From NCBI GenBank assembly GCA_934373235.1, contig CAKROW010000102.1:1-7418 (forward strand): DNA of 7,418 nucleotides. Direction: 5' to 3'. The notes beneath the pieces are model-generated. The model saw nothing but the letters and a program-made list of their open reading frames with translations. It was not told where the DNA came from and ran no database searches. The stretch is from an uncultured Blautia sp. Its GTDB lineage: Bacteria; Bacillota; Clostridia; Lachnospirales; Lachnospiraceae. The position numbers and the translations under genes are program-made. Below are positions 1 through 5,925 of this stretch, one piece after another (position 1 is the stretch's first letter; each line of letters opens with the position of its first letter).

Positions 1-117
1 GACCAGTGCTGCTGCAACAGCTTCAAGAGCCGCGTTTTTTTCTCCGGTGGAAAGATTTCTGAGGACAGTTTCCGCATCTTTGGCTTTCTGTCCCATTTTT
101 TCCAGCATTTCGTTCAT
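1..117 (-). CDS. proA: Gamma-glutamyl phosphate reductase, N-terminus only
   Basis: ProA reduces gamma-glutamyl phosphate to glutamate-5-semialdehyde with NADPH, the second step of proline synthesis, and uses the product of ProB. Only the first 39 codons are in the window, running off the left edge. The translation begins MNEMLEKMGQKAKDAETVLR and goes on with NLSTGEKNAALEAVAAALV. This matches the start of the family, where a Lys-Ala-Lys helix is followed by 'LSTxEKNxALxAxAxAL'. The ATG at 117 has AGGA 8 nt upstream. It follows the cyclo-ligase gene by 24 bp, and proB is only two small genes upstream. The call rests on a short stretch, but the motif and the neighbouring proB agree. Confidence 0.88.
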   Translation of the reverse strand, partial: MNEMLEKMGQKAKDAETVLRNLSTGEKNAALEAVAAALV

Positions 118-141
118 GTGTACTATCCTGCCTTTCTGCAG

Positions 142-699
142 TTATGATTTCCGGTATGTTCTGTCTTCTGTGACAATGATCTCCGGACAGATATCTGTAG
201 GCTCTGTGGGAACTTCTTCAAGGATCTGGAAAGAAAAGCTCACTGCTACCCTGCAGATCTTTGGATGTTTTTCCAGAAAACGATCATAAAAACCACCGCC
301 GTATCCCACTCTGTTACAGTTTTTGTCAAAAGCAACTCCCGGCATGATCATCAGTGCGTCTTCCCAGCGGGTAACTTCTCCGTCCTCCCGCGGCTCCGGA
401 ATTCCGAAATACCCGGATTCAAGCTGGGAAAAATCAGTGAGTCTGTGAAAAATCATATCTTTGCCAACAACCTTAGGAACGGACACTTCCTTTCCATCCT
501 CCCATGCCTTCTCGATCATATATCTGGTGATCACTTCATGATTATAATCAGCATAAGCCATGATCTTTGTGGCAGCTTTGTACTCCGGAAGTTCTGCCAT
601 ATGTCTGGTGATCTCCCTGCTCTTCTCATCCACCCACTGATCTGTGTGGGCTTTACGGAGTGAAAAGATCTTTTTTCTAATTTCCTTTTTTGTTTCCAT
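142..699 (-). CDS. 5-formyltetrahydrofolate cyclo-ligase
   Basis: This enzyme (also called methenyl-THF synthetase; ygfA/fau in E. coli, yqgN in B. subtilis) converts 5-formyl-THF plus ATP to 5,10-methenyl-THF. It thereby returns a dead-end folate to one-carbon metabolism. The protein has 185 residues, typical for the family. The N-terminus METKKEIRKKI with the following RK is the usual basic helix. The substrate loop GYFGIPEP is at 96-103. The hallmark MPGVAFD (119-125) is followed by R130 and GYGGGFYDRFL (132-142). EEVPTEPTD at 161-169 is the C-terminal conserved segment. The ATG at 699 has GGAG 6 nt upstream. An apparent start at 711 is a TTG that forms part of this binding site and was rejected. 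The gene overlaps DUF896 by 23 bp and ends 24 bp before proA. Confidence 0.95.
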   Translation of the reverse strand: METKKEIRKKIFSLRKAHTDQWVDEKSREITRHMAELPEYKAATKIMAYADYNHEVITRYMIEKAWEDGKEVSVPKVVGKDMIFHRLTDFSQLESGYFGIPEPREDGEVTRWEDALMIMPGVAFDKNCNRVGYGGGFYDRFLEKHPKICRVAVSFSFQILEEVPTEPTDICPEIIVTEDRTYRKS

Positions 700-898
700 A
701 TTTTTCTCCAAGGTCTGTGACAGATCCGTCCTTCTCTACCACACTGATATTGTTAAGCTGAGCTTTGAAGTTCTTCTTTACTGCCTCGATGTATTCTCTC
801 CGAAGTTTTGCCTGCTCCAGCTTTTCCGCCTCTGTAAGGCCGACGCTTTTGGCCTTGTGGGCCAGTGTATTGATACGGTCGATCTTGATATTATCCAT
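677..898 (-). CDS. DUF896 (YnzC family) small protein
   Basis: This 73-residue cytosolic protein belongs to the DUF896/YnzC family. B. subtilis YnzC is about the same length and folds as a short helical hairpin, and its function is unknown. The family signature is clear: RINTLAHKAKSVGLTEAEKLEQAKLRREYIEAVKKN (8-43) forms two helices, followed by a QL-N-N-I-S-V-V end and a polar tail. The protein is highly charged and has no cysteine or signal peptide. The ATG at 898 has AAGGAG 9 nt upstream. The longer frame from the TTG at 937 runs into proB and adds residues unlike the family, so it was rejected. The gene starts 13 bp after proB, and its end overlaps the start of the next gene by 23 bp. It therefore sits inside what looks like a proline operon. 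Confidence 0.9.
   Translation of the reverse strand: MDNIKIDRINTLAHKAKSVGLTEAEKLEQAKLRREYIEAVKKNFKAQLNNISVVEKDGSVTDLGEKYGNKKGN
706..709 (-). promoter_or_regulatory. Ribosome binding site of the cyclo-ligase gene
   Basis: GGAG on the minus strand lies 6 nt before the ATG at 699, inside the 3' end of the DUF896 gene. The TTG at 711 supplies the first two bases upstream of this site, so it is not a credible start codon. Confidence 0.7.
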
Positions 899-907
899 AA
901 ATTTACA

Positions 908-913
908 CTCCTT
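908..913 (-). promoter_or_regulatory. DUF896 ribosome binding site overlapping the proB stop
   Basis: AAGGAG on the minus strand overlaps the proB TAA (914-912) and sits 9 nt before the ATG at 898. This fixes the DUF896 start and suggests that ribosomes finishing proB help initiate the small gene. Confidence 0.75.
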
Positions 914-1775
914 ATAACAGTTTTTCGATGTAATCAATGAGGAAAAATTCTTCTTTGGGATTGCCTACAAATAAAGTTCCGCAGTTTTCTCCTTCCACGA
1001 TCCTGTGGATATTGTGGAAGTCCCTTCCGTTGGCAATGACCATGTCTGTTCCTGCCGCAGTGGCGATGATCGCCGCAGTAAGCTTGGTTGCCATACCACC
1101 GGTTCCCACATTACTTCCTGAAGATGACTTGCCAAGCCTGCGCATATTGTCATCCATATTCTCCACAATGTCAATAAATTCAGCATCAGGATTGGAATTG
1201 GGGTCGTCTGTGAAAAGTCCGTCTATATCGGACATCAGGATCAGAAGATCTGCCCCTATAAGTGCGGCAACCACTGCTGAAAGAGTATCATTATCCCCGA
1301 ATTTCTCAAGATTCTGGAACTCATAGGAGGATACCGAGTCATTCTCATTTACAATCGGGATCACACCCAGAGCAAGAAGTTCGTGGAAAGTATTCTCCGC
1401 ATTTTTCCGGTTGGTATTGTTTACCATGGTATTTTTTGTCATAAGGATCTGGGCTGCCGTCTGATTGTACTCCCCGAAAAGCTTCTGGTAAATGGTCATA
1501 AGCCTTGCCTGTCCGACTGCCGCACATGCCTGCTTCTTTTTAAGCTCTGCCGGCTTTCCCTTCATGCCAAGGGCTGCAGCTCCTACGGCAATGGCTCCTG
1601 AGGATACCAGTACCACATCCTTTCCCTGGTTGTGAAGGTCACTGACCTCACGCACAAGTACCTCAAGTTTTCTTAAATTCAGCCTTCCGGTCTCACTGTG
1701 GATCAGTGAGGAAGAACCGATCTTGATAACGATACGCTTCTTGTCTTTCAGACGTTCCCTGTAAAGTGTGTTCAT
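912..1775 (-). CDS. proB: Glutamate 5-kinase, kinase domain only (no PUA)
   Basis: ProB phosphorylates L-glutamate to gamma-glutamyl phosphate with ATP, the first step of proline synthesis, in the cytosol. The chosen start gives 287 residues. The amino acid kinase motifs are VIKIGSSSL (16-24), VSSGAIAVG (57-65), the glutamate-binding VNENDSVS followed by FGDNDTLSA (142-167), LMSDIDGLFTDDP (180-192) and the glycine-rich GTGGMATKLTAA (224-235). The C-terminal PUA domain that makes E. coli ProB about 367 residues long is absent. The protein ends shortly after the kinase fold, as in some other Firmicutes. The frame is open up to 1829, but that upstream extension lies inside the DUF3048 gene. The ATG at 1775 has GGAG 8 nt upstream and leaves a 22-bp gap, so it is preferred. 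The stop TAA overlaps the ribosome binding site of the next gene. Confidence 0.95.
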   Translation of the reverse strand: MNTLYRERLKDKKRIVIKIGSSSLIHSETGRLNLRKLEVLVREVSDLHNQGKDVVLVSSGAIAVGAAALGMKGKPAELKKKQACAAVGQARLMTIYQKLFGEYNQTAAQILMTKNTMVNNTNRKNAENTFHELLALGVIPIVNENDSVSSYEFQNLEKFGDNDTLSAVVAALIGADLLILMSDIDGLFTDDPNSNPDAEFIDIVENMDDNMRRLGKSSSGSNVGTGGMATKLTAAIIATAAGTDMVIANGRDFHNIHRIVEGENCGTLFVGNPKEEFFLIDYIEKLL

Positions 1776-1783
1776 TTTTTTGT

Positions 1784-1787
1784 CTCC
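1784..1787 (-). promoter_or_regulatory. proB ribosome binding site (sets the start)
   Basis: GGAG on the minus strand lies 8 nt before the ATG at 1775, separated by AC and a run of A. It supports this start over the in-frame start at 1829, which would put 18 extra residues inside the preceding gene. Confidence 0.75.
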
Positions 1788-1797
1788 GTATTTCTTT

Positions 1798-2844
1798 TTA
1801 TTCGTATGTAACCGAATCGATCCTGTCATCCTGCACGATCTCCACCCAGGTAGTTCCCGGATTCAGATGGATCTCAGCTTCATTTTCATCATAATAGTGA
1901 GTGATCCCCCACGGTGAATCCTTTTCCCAGCGGATATCCACTGCCTTTCCTCTTGTGATAAATTTACCTTTTCCGCCTGAGATGGCATCAATATGCAGAT
2001 AGCCGTTGGCATCATATGGCGGGCAGGAAGAATACTGAAGGATGATATTGGTGCAGGTAAGCTGCTCCTTTGTCAGGTCATCGATATGTGCTTCATTAAA
2101 CTGGTATCTTTTGTATTTTTTTGTCTCAGTATCATACTCAAACCAGGGATGGTTATCCGTGAAATTATCAAGCTTTACCGTAGTGGCAGGAATGCCGTTA
2201 TCCAGAGTGGTTTCTGTTCCCTCATCAGCAAAAACGTAATGTCCCTGATAATCCTCTTTGTATTCCTGGCTGTATCCCATTACCTGGATACCATTCTGAA
2301 GATATTCTGCATTGGTATATGCATTATGGGGCGCCTTCCTGTCTGTAGTTCGGAAGAAAGCTTTATTCCCCATTTTGATTCCGTTCAGGTTGTCGATCAC
2401 ATGCTGATCAAGATAAGGGAGCGCATAGGCAGCCTGTCCGTAATGTGCATAGATGGCATCAAACTCATTGGCATAGAAAAGATAATAGTCACGGCAGCTT
2501 CTTACGGAACCGATGCGCTCCAAAGAATCATAATCCTCAAGGATTCCCATAAGTCTTGTAATATTTCCCTCTACAGGAGCCTCATATACCACCCCTGCAT
2601 TTCCGATACCGCTCTGAGGAGCACCGGAACTGTTATTACCCATCATCACTGCCACAGGCCTGCGTCTTCCGATACTCTCCGGCACATCCTCCCCTGTGAG
2701 ATAGCTTTTTACCATTGTCTCATTCTGTGTATCTCCGGCAGGCTGAAAGCCTACAAGATCCTGTGACGCACCAAATGCAGGAACCACCTGCGCAATGCAG
2801 ATACATGCAGCTACAATACCAGCTAAAAACCCTTTTTTCCTCAT
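1798..2844 (-). CDS. Secreted DUF3048 (YerB-like) protein
   Basis: This 348-residue exported protein has the two-part DUF3048 architecture of B. subtilis YerB, a putative lipoprotein of unknown function. The N-terminus MRKK is followed by a hydrophobic stretch (5-26). A type I signal peptide is likely, with cleavage after AFG at residue 25. V-A-A-C at 11-14 also fits a lipobox, but the hydrophobic run continues past the cysteine, which favours type I. The first domain shows RPVAVMMGNN (about 62), PQSGIGNAGVVYE, VEGNITRLMGI and RIGSVRSCRDYYLFYANEFDA with AHYGQ. The C-terminal domain shows LTCTNIILQY, ISGGKGKFITRGKAVDIRWEK, ITHYYDENEAEIHLNPGTTW and a final EIVQ strand. The ATG has AAGGAGG 7 nt upstream (2858-2852). 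The 33-bp gap after ybeY shows no clear promoter. The target of this family is unknown. Confidence 0.9.
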   Translation of the reverse strand: MRKKGFLAGIVAACICIAQVVPAFGASQDLVGFQPAGDTQNETMVKSYLTGEDVPESIGRRRPVAVMMGNNSSGAPQSGIGNAGVVYEAPVEGNITRLMGILEDYDSLERIGSVRSCRDYYLFYANEFDAIYAHYGQAAYALPYLDQHVIDNLNGIKMGNKAFFRTTDRKAPHNAYTNAEYLQNGIQVMGYSQEYKEDYQGHYVFADEGTETTLDNGIPATTVKLDNFTDNHPWFEYDTETKKYKRYQFNEAHIDDLTKEQLTCTNIILQYSSCPPYDANGYLHIDAISGGKGKFITRGKAVDIRWEKDSPWGITHYYDENEAEIHLNPGTTWVEIVQDDRIDSVTYE

Positions 2845-2877
2845 ATCATATCCTCCTTGCTTGCCCCATATTCTTTT

Positions 2878-3372
2878 TTATCTGTTGATTCCAAGCTCCT
2901 TAAGTGCCAGGGATTGTTTCCCCTCCATAACCTTCGCTTCATCTTCTGTCATATGGTCATATCCCAGAAGGTGGAGCATACTGTGTGCTATTAGGAAGCA
3001 GAACTCCCTTTTCACACTGTGTCCATATTCCTCTGCCTGGGCGAAAACCCTTGGCACGGATATCATGATATCCCCCAGTAGCAATTCATCACTGTCCAGG
3101 TCAAAATAGGACTCGTCCTCCTCAACAATGCTGTAATCAGCCGGAGGTTCAAAAGGGATCATGGGAAAAGAAAGCACATCCGTAGGTGACTTGATACCAC
3201 GGAACTCTGTGTTCACCTGCTTGATCGCCTCATTATCCGTAAGAACAAGATTCACCTGTCCGTCGTAGGGACATTTCTCCATTTCCATGATCTTGTCCGC
3301 CACCAGGGATGCCAGGGACGCATAGTCGATCCCAAGTTCCTGGTCTGTCTCATACTCAATATTAATGGTCAT
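2878..3372 (-). CDS. ybeY: Endoribonuclease YbeY (rRNA maturation factor)
   Basis: YbeY is a metal-dependent single-strand endoribonuclease. It matures the 3' end of 16S rRNA and takes part in ribosome quality control. The protein has 164 residues, slightly longer than the usual 150-160. The zinc-binding signature HxxxHxxxxxH is intact as H130, H134 and H140 in AHSMLHLLGYDHM. The upstream family motif FRGIKSPTDVLSFP is at 57-70 and LLGDIMIS at 98-105. The small excess length appears to be an acidic loop between them (EEDESYFDLDSDE, 84-96). The ATG overlaps the phoH stop codon (ATGA), and AAGGAG lies 5 nt upstream inside the end of phoH, so translation of the two is probably coupled. The stop is TAA. 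In B. subtilis pgpH lies between phoH and ybeY, but here the two are directly joined. Confidence 0.96.
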   Translation of the reverse strand: MTINIEYETDQELGIDYASLASLVADKIMEMEKCPYDGQVNLVLTDNEAIKQVNTEFRGIKSPTDVLSFPMIPFEPPADYSIVEEDESYFDLDSDELLLGDIMISVPRVFAQAEEYGHSVKREFCFLIAHSMLHLLGYDHMTEDEAKVMEGKQSLALKELGINR

Positions 3373-4385
3373 TTTTTCTCCTTATTTCGCCCATAGGAAC
3401 GTCTCTCCTGTCTGGGCGGCTTCTGCTTCTTTTCGTAATCATCGTATGCCTGTACGATCTGCTGTACAAGGGGATGACGTACTACATCCTTGCTGGTAAG
3501 CTGACAGAATGCGATGTCATCGATCTTTTTAAGGACCTTCATTGCCACATCAAGACCGGATACAGCATCCTTTGGAAGATCCTTCTGGGACTGATCTCCT
3601 GTGACAATAACCTTTGAGCCGAAGCCGATACGGGTAAGGAACATTTTCATCTGGGCAGGGGTGGTGTTCTGAGCCTCATCAAGAATGATAAAGGCATTAT
3701 CCAGTGTACGGCCTCGCATATAGGCCAGAGGAGCCACCTCGATCAGTCCCTTCTCCATGTTTTTTGCAAAGCTGTCTGCCCCCATGATCTGATACAGGGC
3801 ATCGTAAAGGGGACGGAGATAAGGATCTACCTTACTCTGAAGATCCCCGGGAAGAAAGCCAAGCTTCTCTCCTGCCTCTATTGCCGGCCGGGTAAGGATG
3901 ATCCTGGATACCTCCTCATTGCGAAAAGCAGTGACTGCCATAGCCATTGCAAGATAGGTCTTGCCGGTTCCCGCAGGGCCTACACCAAAAACGATCATCT
4001 TCTTGCGGATCTGATCTACATAATCTTTCTGTCCCAGTGTCTTGGGCTTGATAGGCCGTCCCTGTATGGTATTGCAGATAAAATCCTTATCCATCTCCTC
4101 AAGCACGGTTCCGATCTTCTCCATTGCAAGAGAAAGAGCATAATTCACATTCTGCTGTGTAATGGTATTCCCTCTTCCTGCAAGAGTGTTCAGCTCCTCC
4201 ACGATCTCCTTCGCCTGAGCTGCGTTCTGCTGGTTTCCCAGAATTTTAAGGGTTCCGTCGCGGAAGATCATGGTGACGTTTAAGGTTCTTTCGATCAGTT
4301 TGAGATGTTCGTCAAACTGACCGAAGACATTGGCCTGACGGTCTGCCGGTATCTCCGCGTGTAATTCCATAATACTGCTAGCCAT
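3369..4385 (-). CDS. phoH: PhoH family ATPase
   Basis: This 338-residue cytoplasmic ATPase belongs to the PhoH family and is related to the N-terminal part of superfamily 1 helicases. It is thought to act in RNA metabolism together with YbeY, although its substrate is not settled. The first 75 or so residues form a KH-like region. Walker A is GPAGTGKT (136-143). The conserved RPAIEAGEKLGFLPGD (166-181) follows, then Walker B FIILDEAQN (232-240), VTGDQSQ (261-267) and DVVRHPLV (300-307). The C-terminal tail is strongly basic. The ATG at 4385 has AAAGGA 9 nt upstream and overlaps the end of yqfD by 8 bp. The alternative methionine at residue 6 lacks a well-placed site. The gene ends in an ATGA overlap with ybeY. 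All key NTPase motifs are present, so it should be active. Confidence 0.96.
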   Translation of the reverse strand: MASSIMELHAEIPADRQANVFGQFDEHLKLIERTLNVTMIFRDGTLKILGNQQNAAQAKEIVEELNTLAGRGNTITQQNVNYALSLAMEKIGTVLEEMDKDFICNTIQGRPIKPKTLGQKDYVDQIRKKMIVFGVGPAGTGKTYLAMAMAVTAFRNEEVSRIILTRPAIEAGEKLGFLPGDLQSKVDPYLRPLYDALYQIMGADSFAKNMEKGLIEVAPLAYMRGRTLDNAFIILDEAQNTTPAQMKMFLTRIGFGSKVIVTGDQSQKDLPKDAVSGLDVAMKVLKKIDDIAFCQLTSKDVVRHPLVQQIVQAYDDYEKKQKPPRQERRSYGRNKEKK

Positions 4386-5601
4386 CCTCTGGTGTCCTTT
4401 CTTTTGGCTGCGGAAGCTGTTCTACCGGCACTTCCTTCCCGGTTTTTGTGATAACGGTCAGGGTACCTCTGCTTTCACAGACCTCATAATTTATTTCTAT
4501 TTTAACATTATTTTCAGATATTTGAACCCCTTTTTCCATTAAATTTTCTTCATAAAGCTGCAAATGCTCCAAAGCCAGAGTTTTTGCTTCCACGGAAGTC
4601 ATGGAATTCTCTGTGTTTTTATAGTTCTGAAAAGTCAGGATTCCCAGAACAACCGGAAGTTTCAGGCTCTCTGTCAGGTAAAAGGGGGATTCTTTTATGA
4701 TTCTCCATTGCTGCTTCTGCTTTTTTCCGTAAAGATTAAGCTGCAGATCTCCAAACCTTAAAAATATCCTGTGCTGCTTTTTTCCATCGGGAATTTCTTT
4801 TGTGTATCTTACAGGAAATTGCTCATAATAGGGAATTTTGCAGCGCACATATATATCCGCATCTGCGTGGACATATTCATATCCTGTAACCTCCTGGCTG
4901 TCGTTTTTTATTTCCAGCCTGCCTTCTACCAGAATATCTCCTTTTTTAACTTCATACCCTTACTGAAAAAGCGGAACCCCTGCTCTGGTAATGATCCTGG
5001 TGATAACTCCGTCCTCCTCTGCCATAAGACTGCAGGAAACACTGTTTTCTGTTTCTGTATTCTGGTTTTCTCCTTCACGGATCTCTATCACAAGACTGCT
5101 GCCTCTGATTCCGGCAGAGGCCCATTTGATCACCGGATATTTTTTCCGAAGAGCTTCCACAAGTTCCTGGCAGTCCAGTGAATCTGCTGCCATTCCGTGT
5201 TTTACCCCTTCTTCCTTCAGAAAAGCGAGAAGAGAAGGGGTGGGATGGATCACATTTCCCTGGATATGTATGTTCCAGATCCTTGTGGACAGGAATATAT
5301 AAACGCATATACCGGCCAGGATACTTATACAGGCTGGCTTATGTTTTCCAAGCTTTTTTATAACAAAGGGCAGGCCCCGTTTATTAAGGATATGGATATG
5401 AACACCTGTTTTTCGGCGAATCGTTCTCAGCCTGAAAAAATCTGCCGCTTTAAGGGAACCTGTCATGATCCCCTCCTGTCCTGTTTGAATATTCCGGAAA
5501 TCAATTCCCCTGTTTTTGCACAGGTTAAAGAAACGAAGCTGCTGCTCACCTGTGACCTGAATCCTTAAATATCCTGTTGCCAGGTATCTGATCCTATTCA
5601 T
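4378..5601 (-). pseudogene. yqfD: Sporulation protein YqfD, interrupted by an in-frame TAA
   Basis: YqfD is a membrane-associated sporulation protein (SigE regulon in B. subtilis, about 398 residues) normally encoded after yqfC. The frame here is 407 codons before the final TAG, but codon 214 (4962-4960) is TAA. The first part has 213 residues with a short N-terminal domain, basic residues and one membrane segment at about 90-105 (ACISILAGICVYIFL), and it ends AGVPLFQ. After the stop the same frame continues GYEVKKGDILVEG, which completes the family's 'GxPL-x-x-x-G-x-x-VKKGD-x-L' hairpin. It then runs 193 residues to the end, including LPVVLGILTFQNYKN-type C-terminal sequence. No frameshift is needed, so one base change (from AAA, GAA or CAA) would explain the stop. 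The start ATG at 5601 has GGGGTG 7 nt upstream. The 3' end overlaps phoH by 8 bp. This could be a recent nonsense mutation, a sequence error, or a protein made in two pieces. Confidence 0.88.
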
Positions 5602-5605
5602 GGTT

Positions 5606-5881
5606 TCACCCCATTATGGTGATCTGTGTGATTTTTCCCCGGATGCACATTTCATGCTCTGTATAGGAACAGATCTCAAGTCCGGTGCCCCTTATGAACA
5701 GCTTTCCCCGGGCTGTCAGAATGGTGATCTCCTCCTCTGTGCAGAAAAGAAGACCCTTATAATTTTCCACAGATGTCTGTTTCTGTCCTGTAAGGGTCAC
5801 AATGGGCTCCTTATATGCCAGGTCATCAGGCAGTTCCAGGGCACTGACCAGATGATCTTTCCACTTCTCTCTTTTTTTCAT
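5606..5881 (-). CDS. yqfC: Sporulation protein YqfC (YabP/YqfC family)
   Basis: This small sporulation protein is 91 residues, the usual family size. In B. subtilis yqfC is transcribed in the mother cell under SigE, and its molecular role is poorly defined. The family pattern is visible: a basic N-terminus (MKKREKWK), the segment LPDDL at 17-21, then an NYKG(L)L motif near 40-45. A series of short beta strands follows, including ITILTARGKLFIRGTGLEI and ending in CIRGKITQITIMG. There is no signal peptide. The ATG at 5881 has GGAGGG 10 nt upstream, a slightly long spacing, and that site is held in a 15-bp hairpin. The stop TGA is 4 bp before the yqfD ATG, so the two are almost certainly translated from one message. 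The start and family are well supported. Confidence 0.93.
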   Translation of the reverse strand: MKKREKWKDHLVSALELPDDLAYKEPIVTLTGQKQTSVENYKGLLFCTEEEITILTARGKLFIRGTGLEICSYTEHEMCIRGKITQITIMG

Positions 5882-5884
5882 AAC

Positions 5885-5925
5885 AGAAGATCCCTCCGGT
5901 ACAGCATATGCCGGAGGGATCTTCT
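5885..5925 (-). promoter_or_regulatory. Perfect 15-bp hairpin covering the yqfC ribosome binding site; possible terminator
   Basis: The arms AGAAGATCCCTCCGG (5925-5911, read on the minus strand) and CCGGAGGGATCTTCT (5899-5885) are perfectly complementary over 15 bp with an 11-nt loop. The hairpin starts on the base after the DUF2284 stop codon and ends 3 nt before the yqfC ATG. The yqfC Shine-Dalgarno GGAGGG (5897-5892) lies inside the 3' arm. On an RNA read from dus-DUF2284 the hairpin would bury this site. It could also terminate that transcript, but the sequence after the stem (GTTATGAAAA) has no run of U, so a classical intrinsic terminator is not obvious. The other strand also lacks an immediate U run. 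The structure is seen directly. Its role, either terminator or block on translation, is inferred. Confidence 0.6.

Noticed and set aside
265..663. 132-codon plus-strand open frame
   Set aside because: It is antisense to the formyl-THF cyclo-ligase gene, whose family motifs are complete, and it has no recognisable content.
899..937. TTG start at 937 for the DUF896 protein
   Set aside because: It would overlap proB and add non-family residues. The ATG at 898 has AAGGAG upstream and gives the usual family length.
1776..1829. Eighteen-residue N-terminal extension of ProB
   Set aside because: It sits inside the end of the DUF3048 gene, is not like the family, and the ATG at 1775 has a proper binding site.
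1993..2766. 257-codon open frame on the plus strand
   Set aside because: It lies wholly antisense to the well-conserved DUF3048 gene, its translation shows no domain I recognise, and it has no convincing binding site. It is a shadow of the real frame.
4378..4848. Separate 156-residue gene starting at GTG 4848
   Set aside because: It is in the same frame as yqfD with no stop between 4959 and 4848. The sequence before the GTG is also YqfD-like, and no binding site precedes it. It is the 3' part of yqfD.
4953..4963. A frameshift as the cause of the yqfD break
   Set aside because: Both halves are in the same frame (5601 and 4848 are both multiples of three on this strand), so only a stop codon, not an insertion or deletion, separates them.
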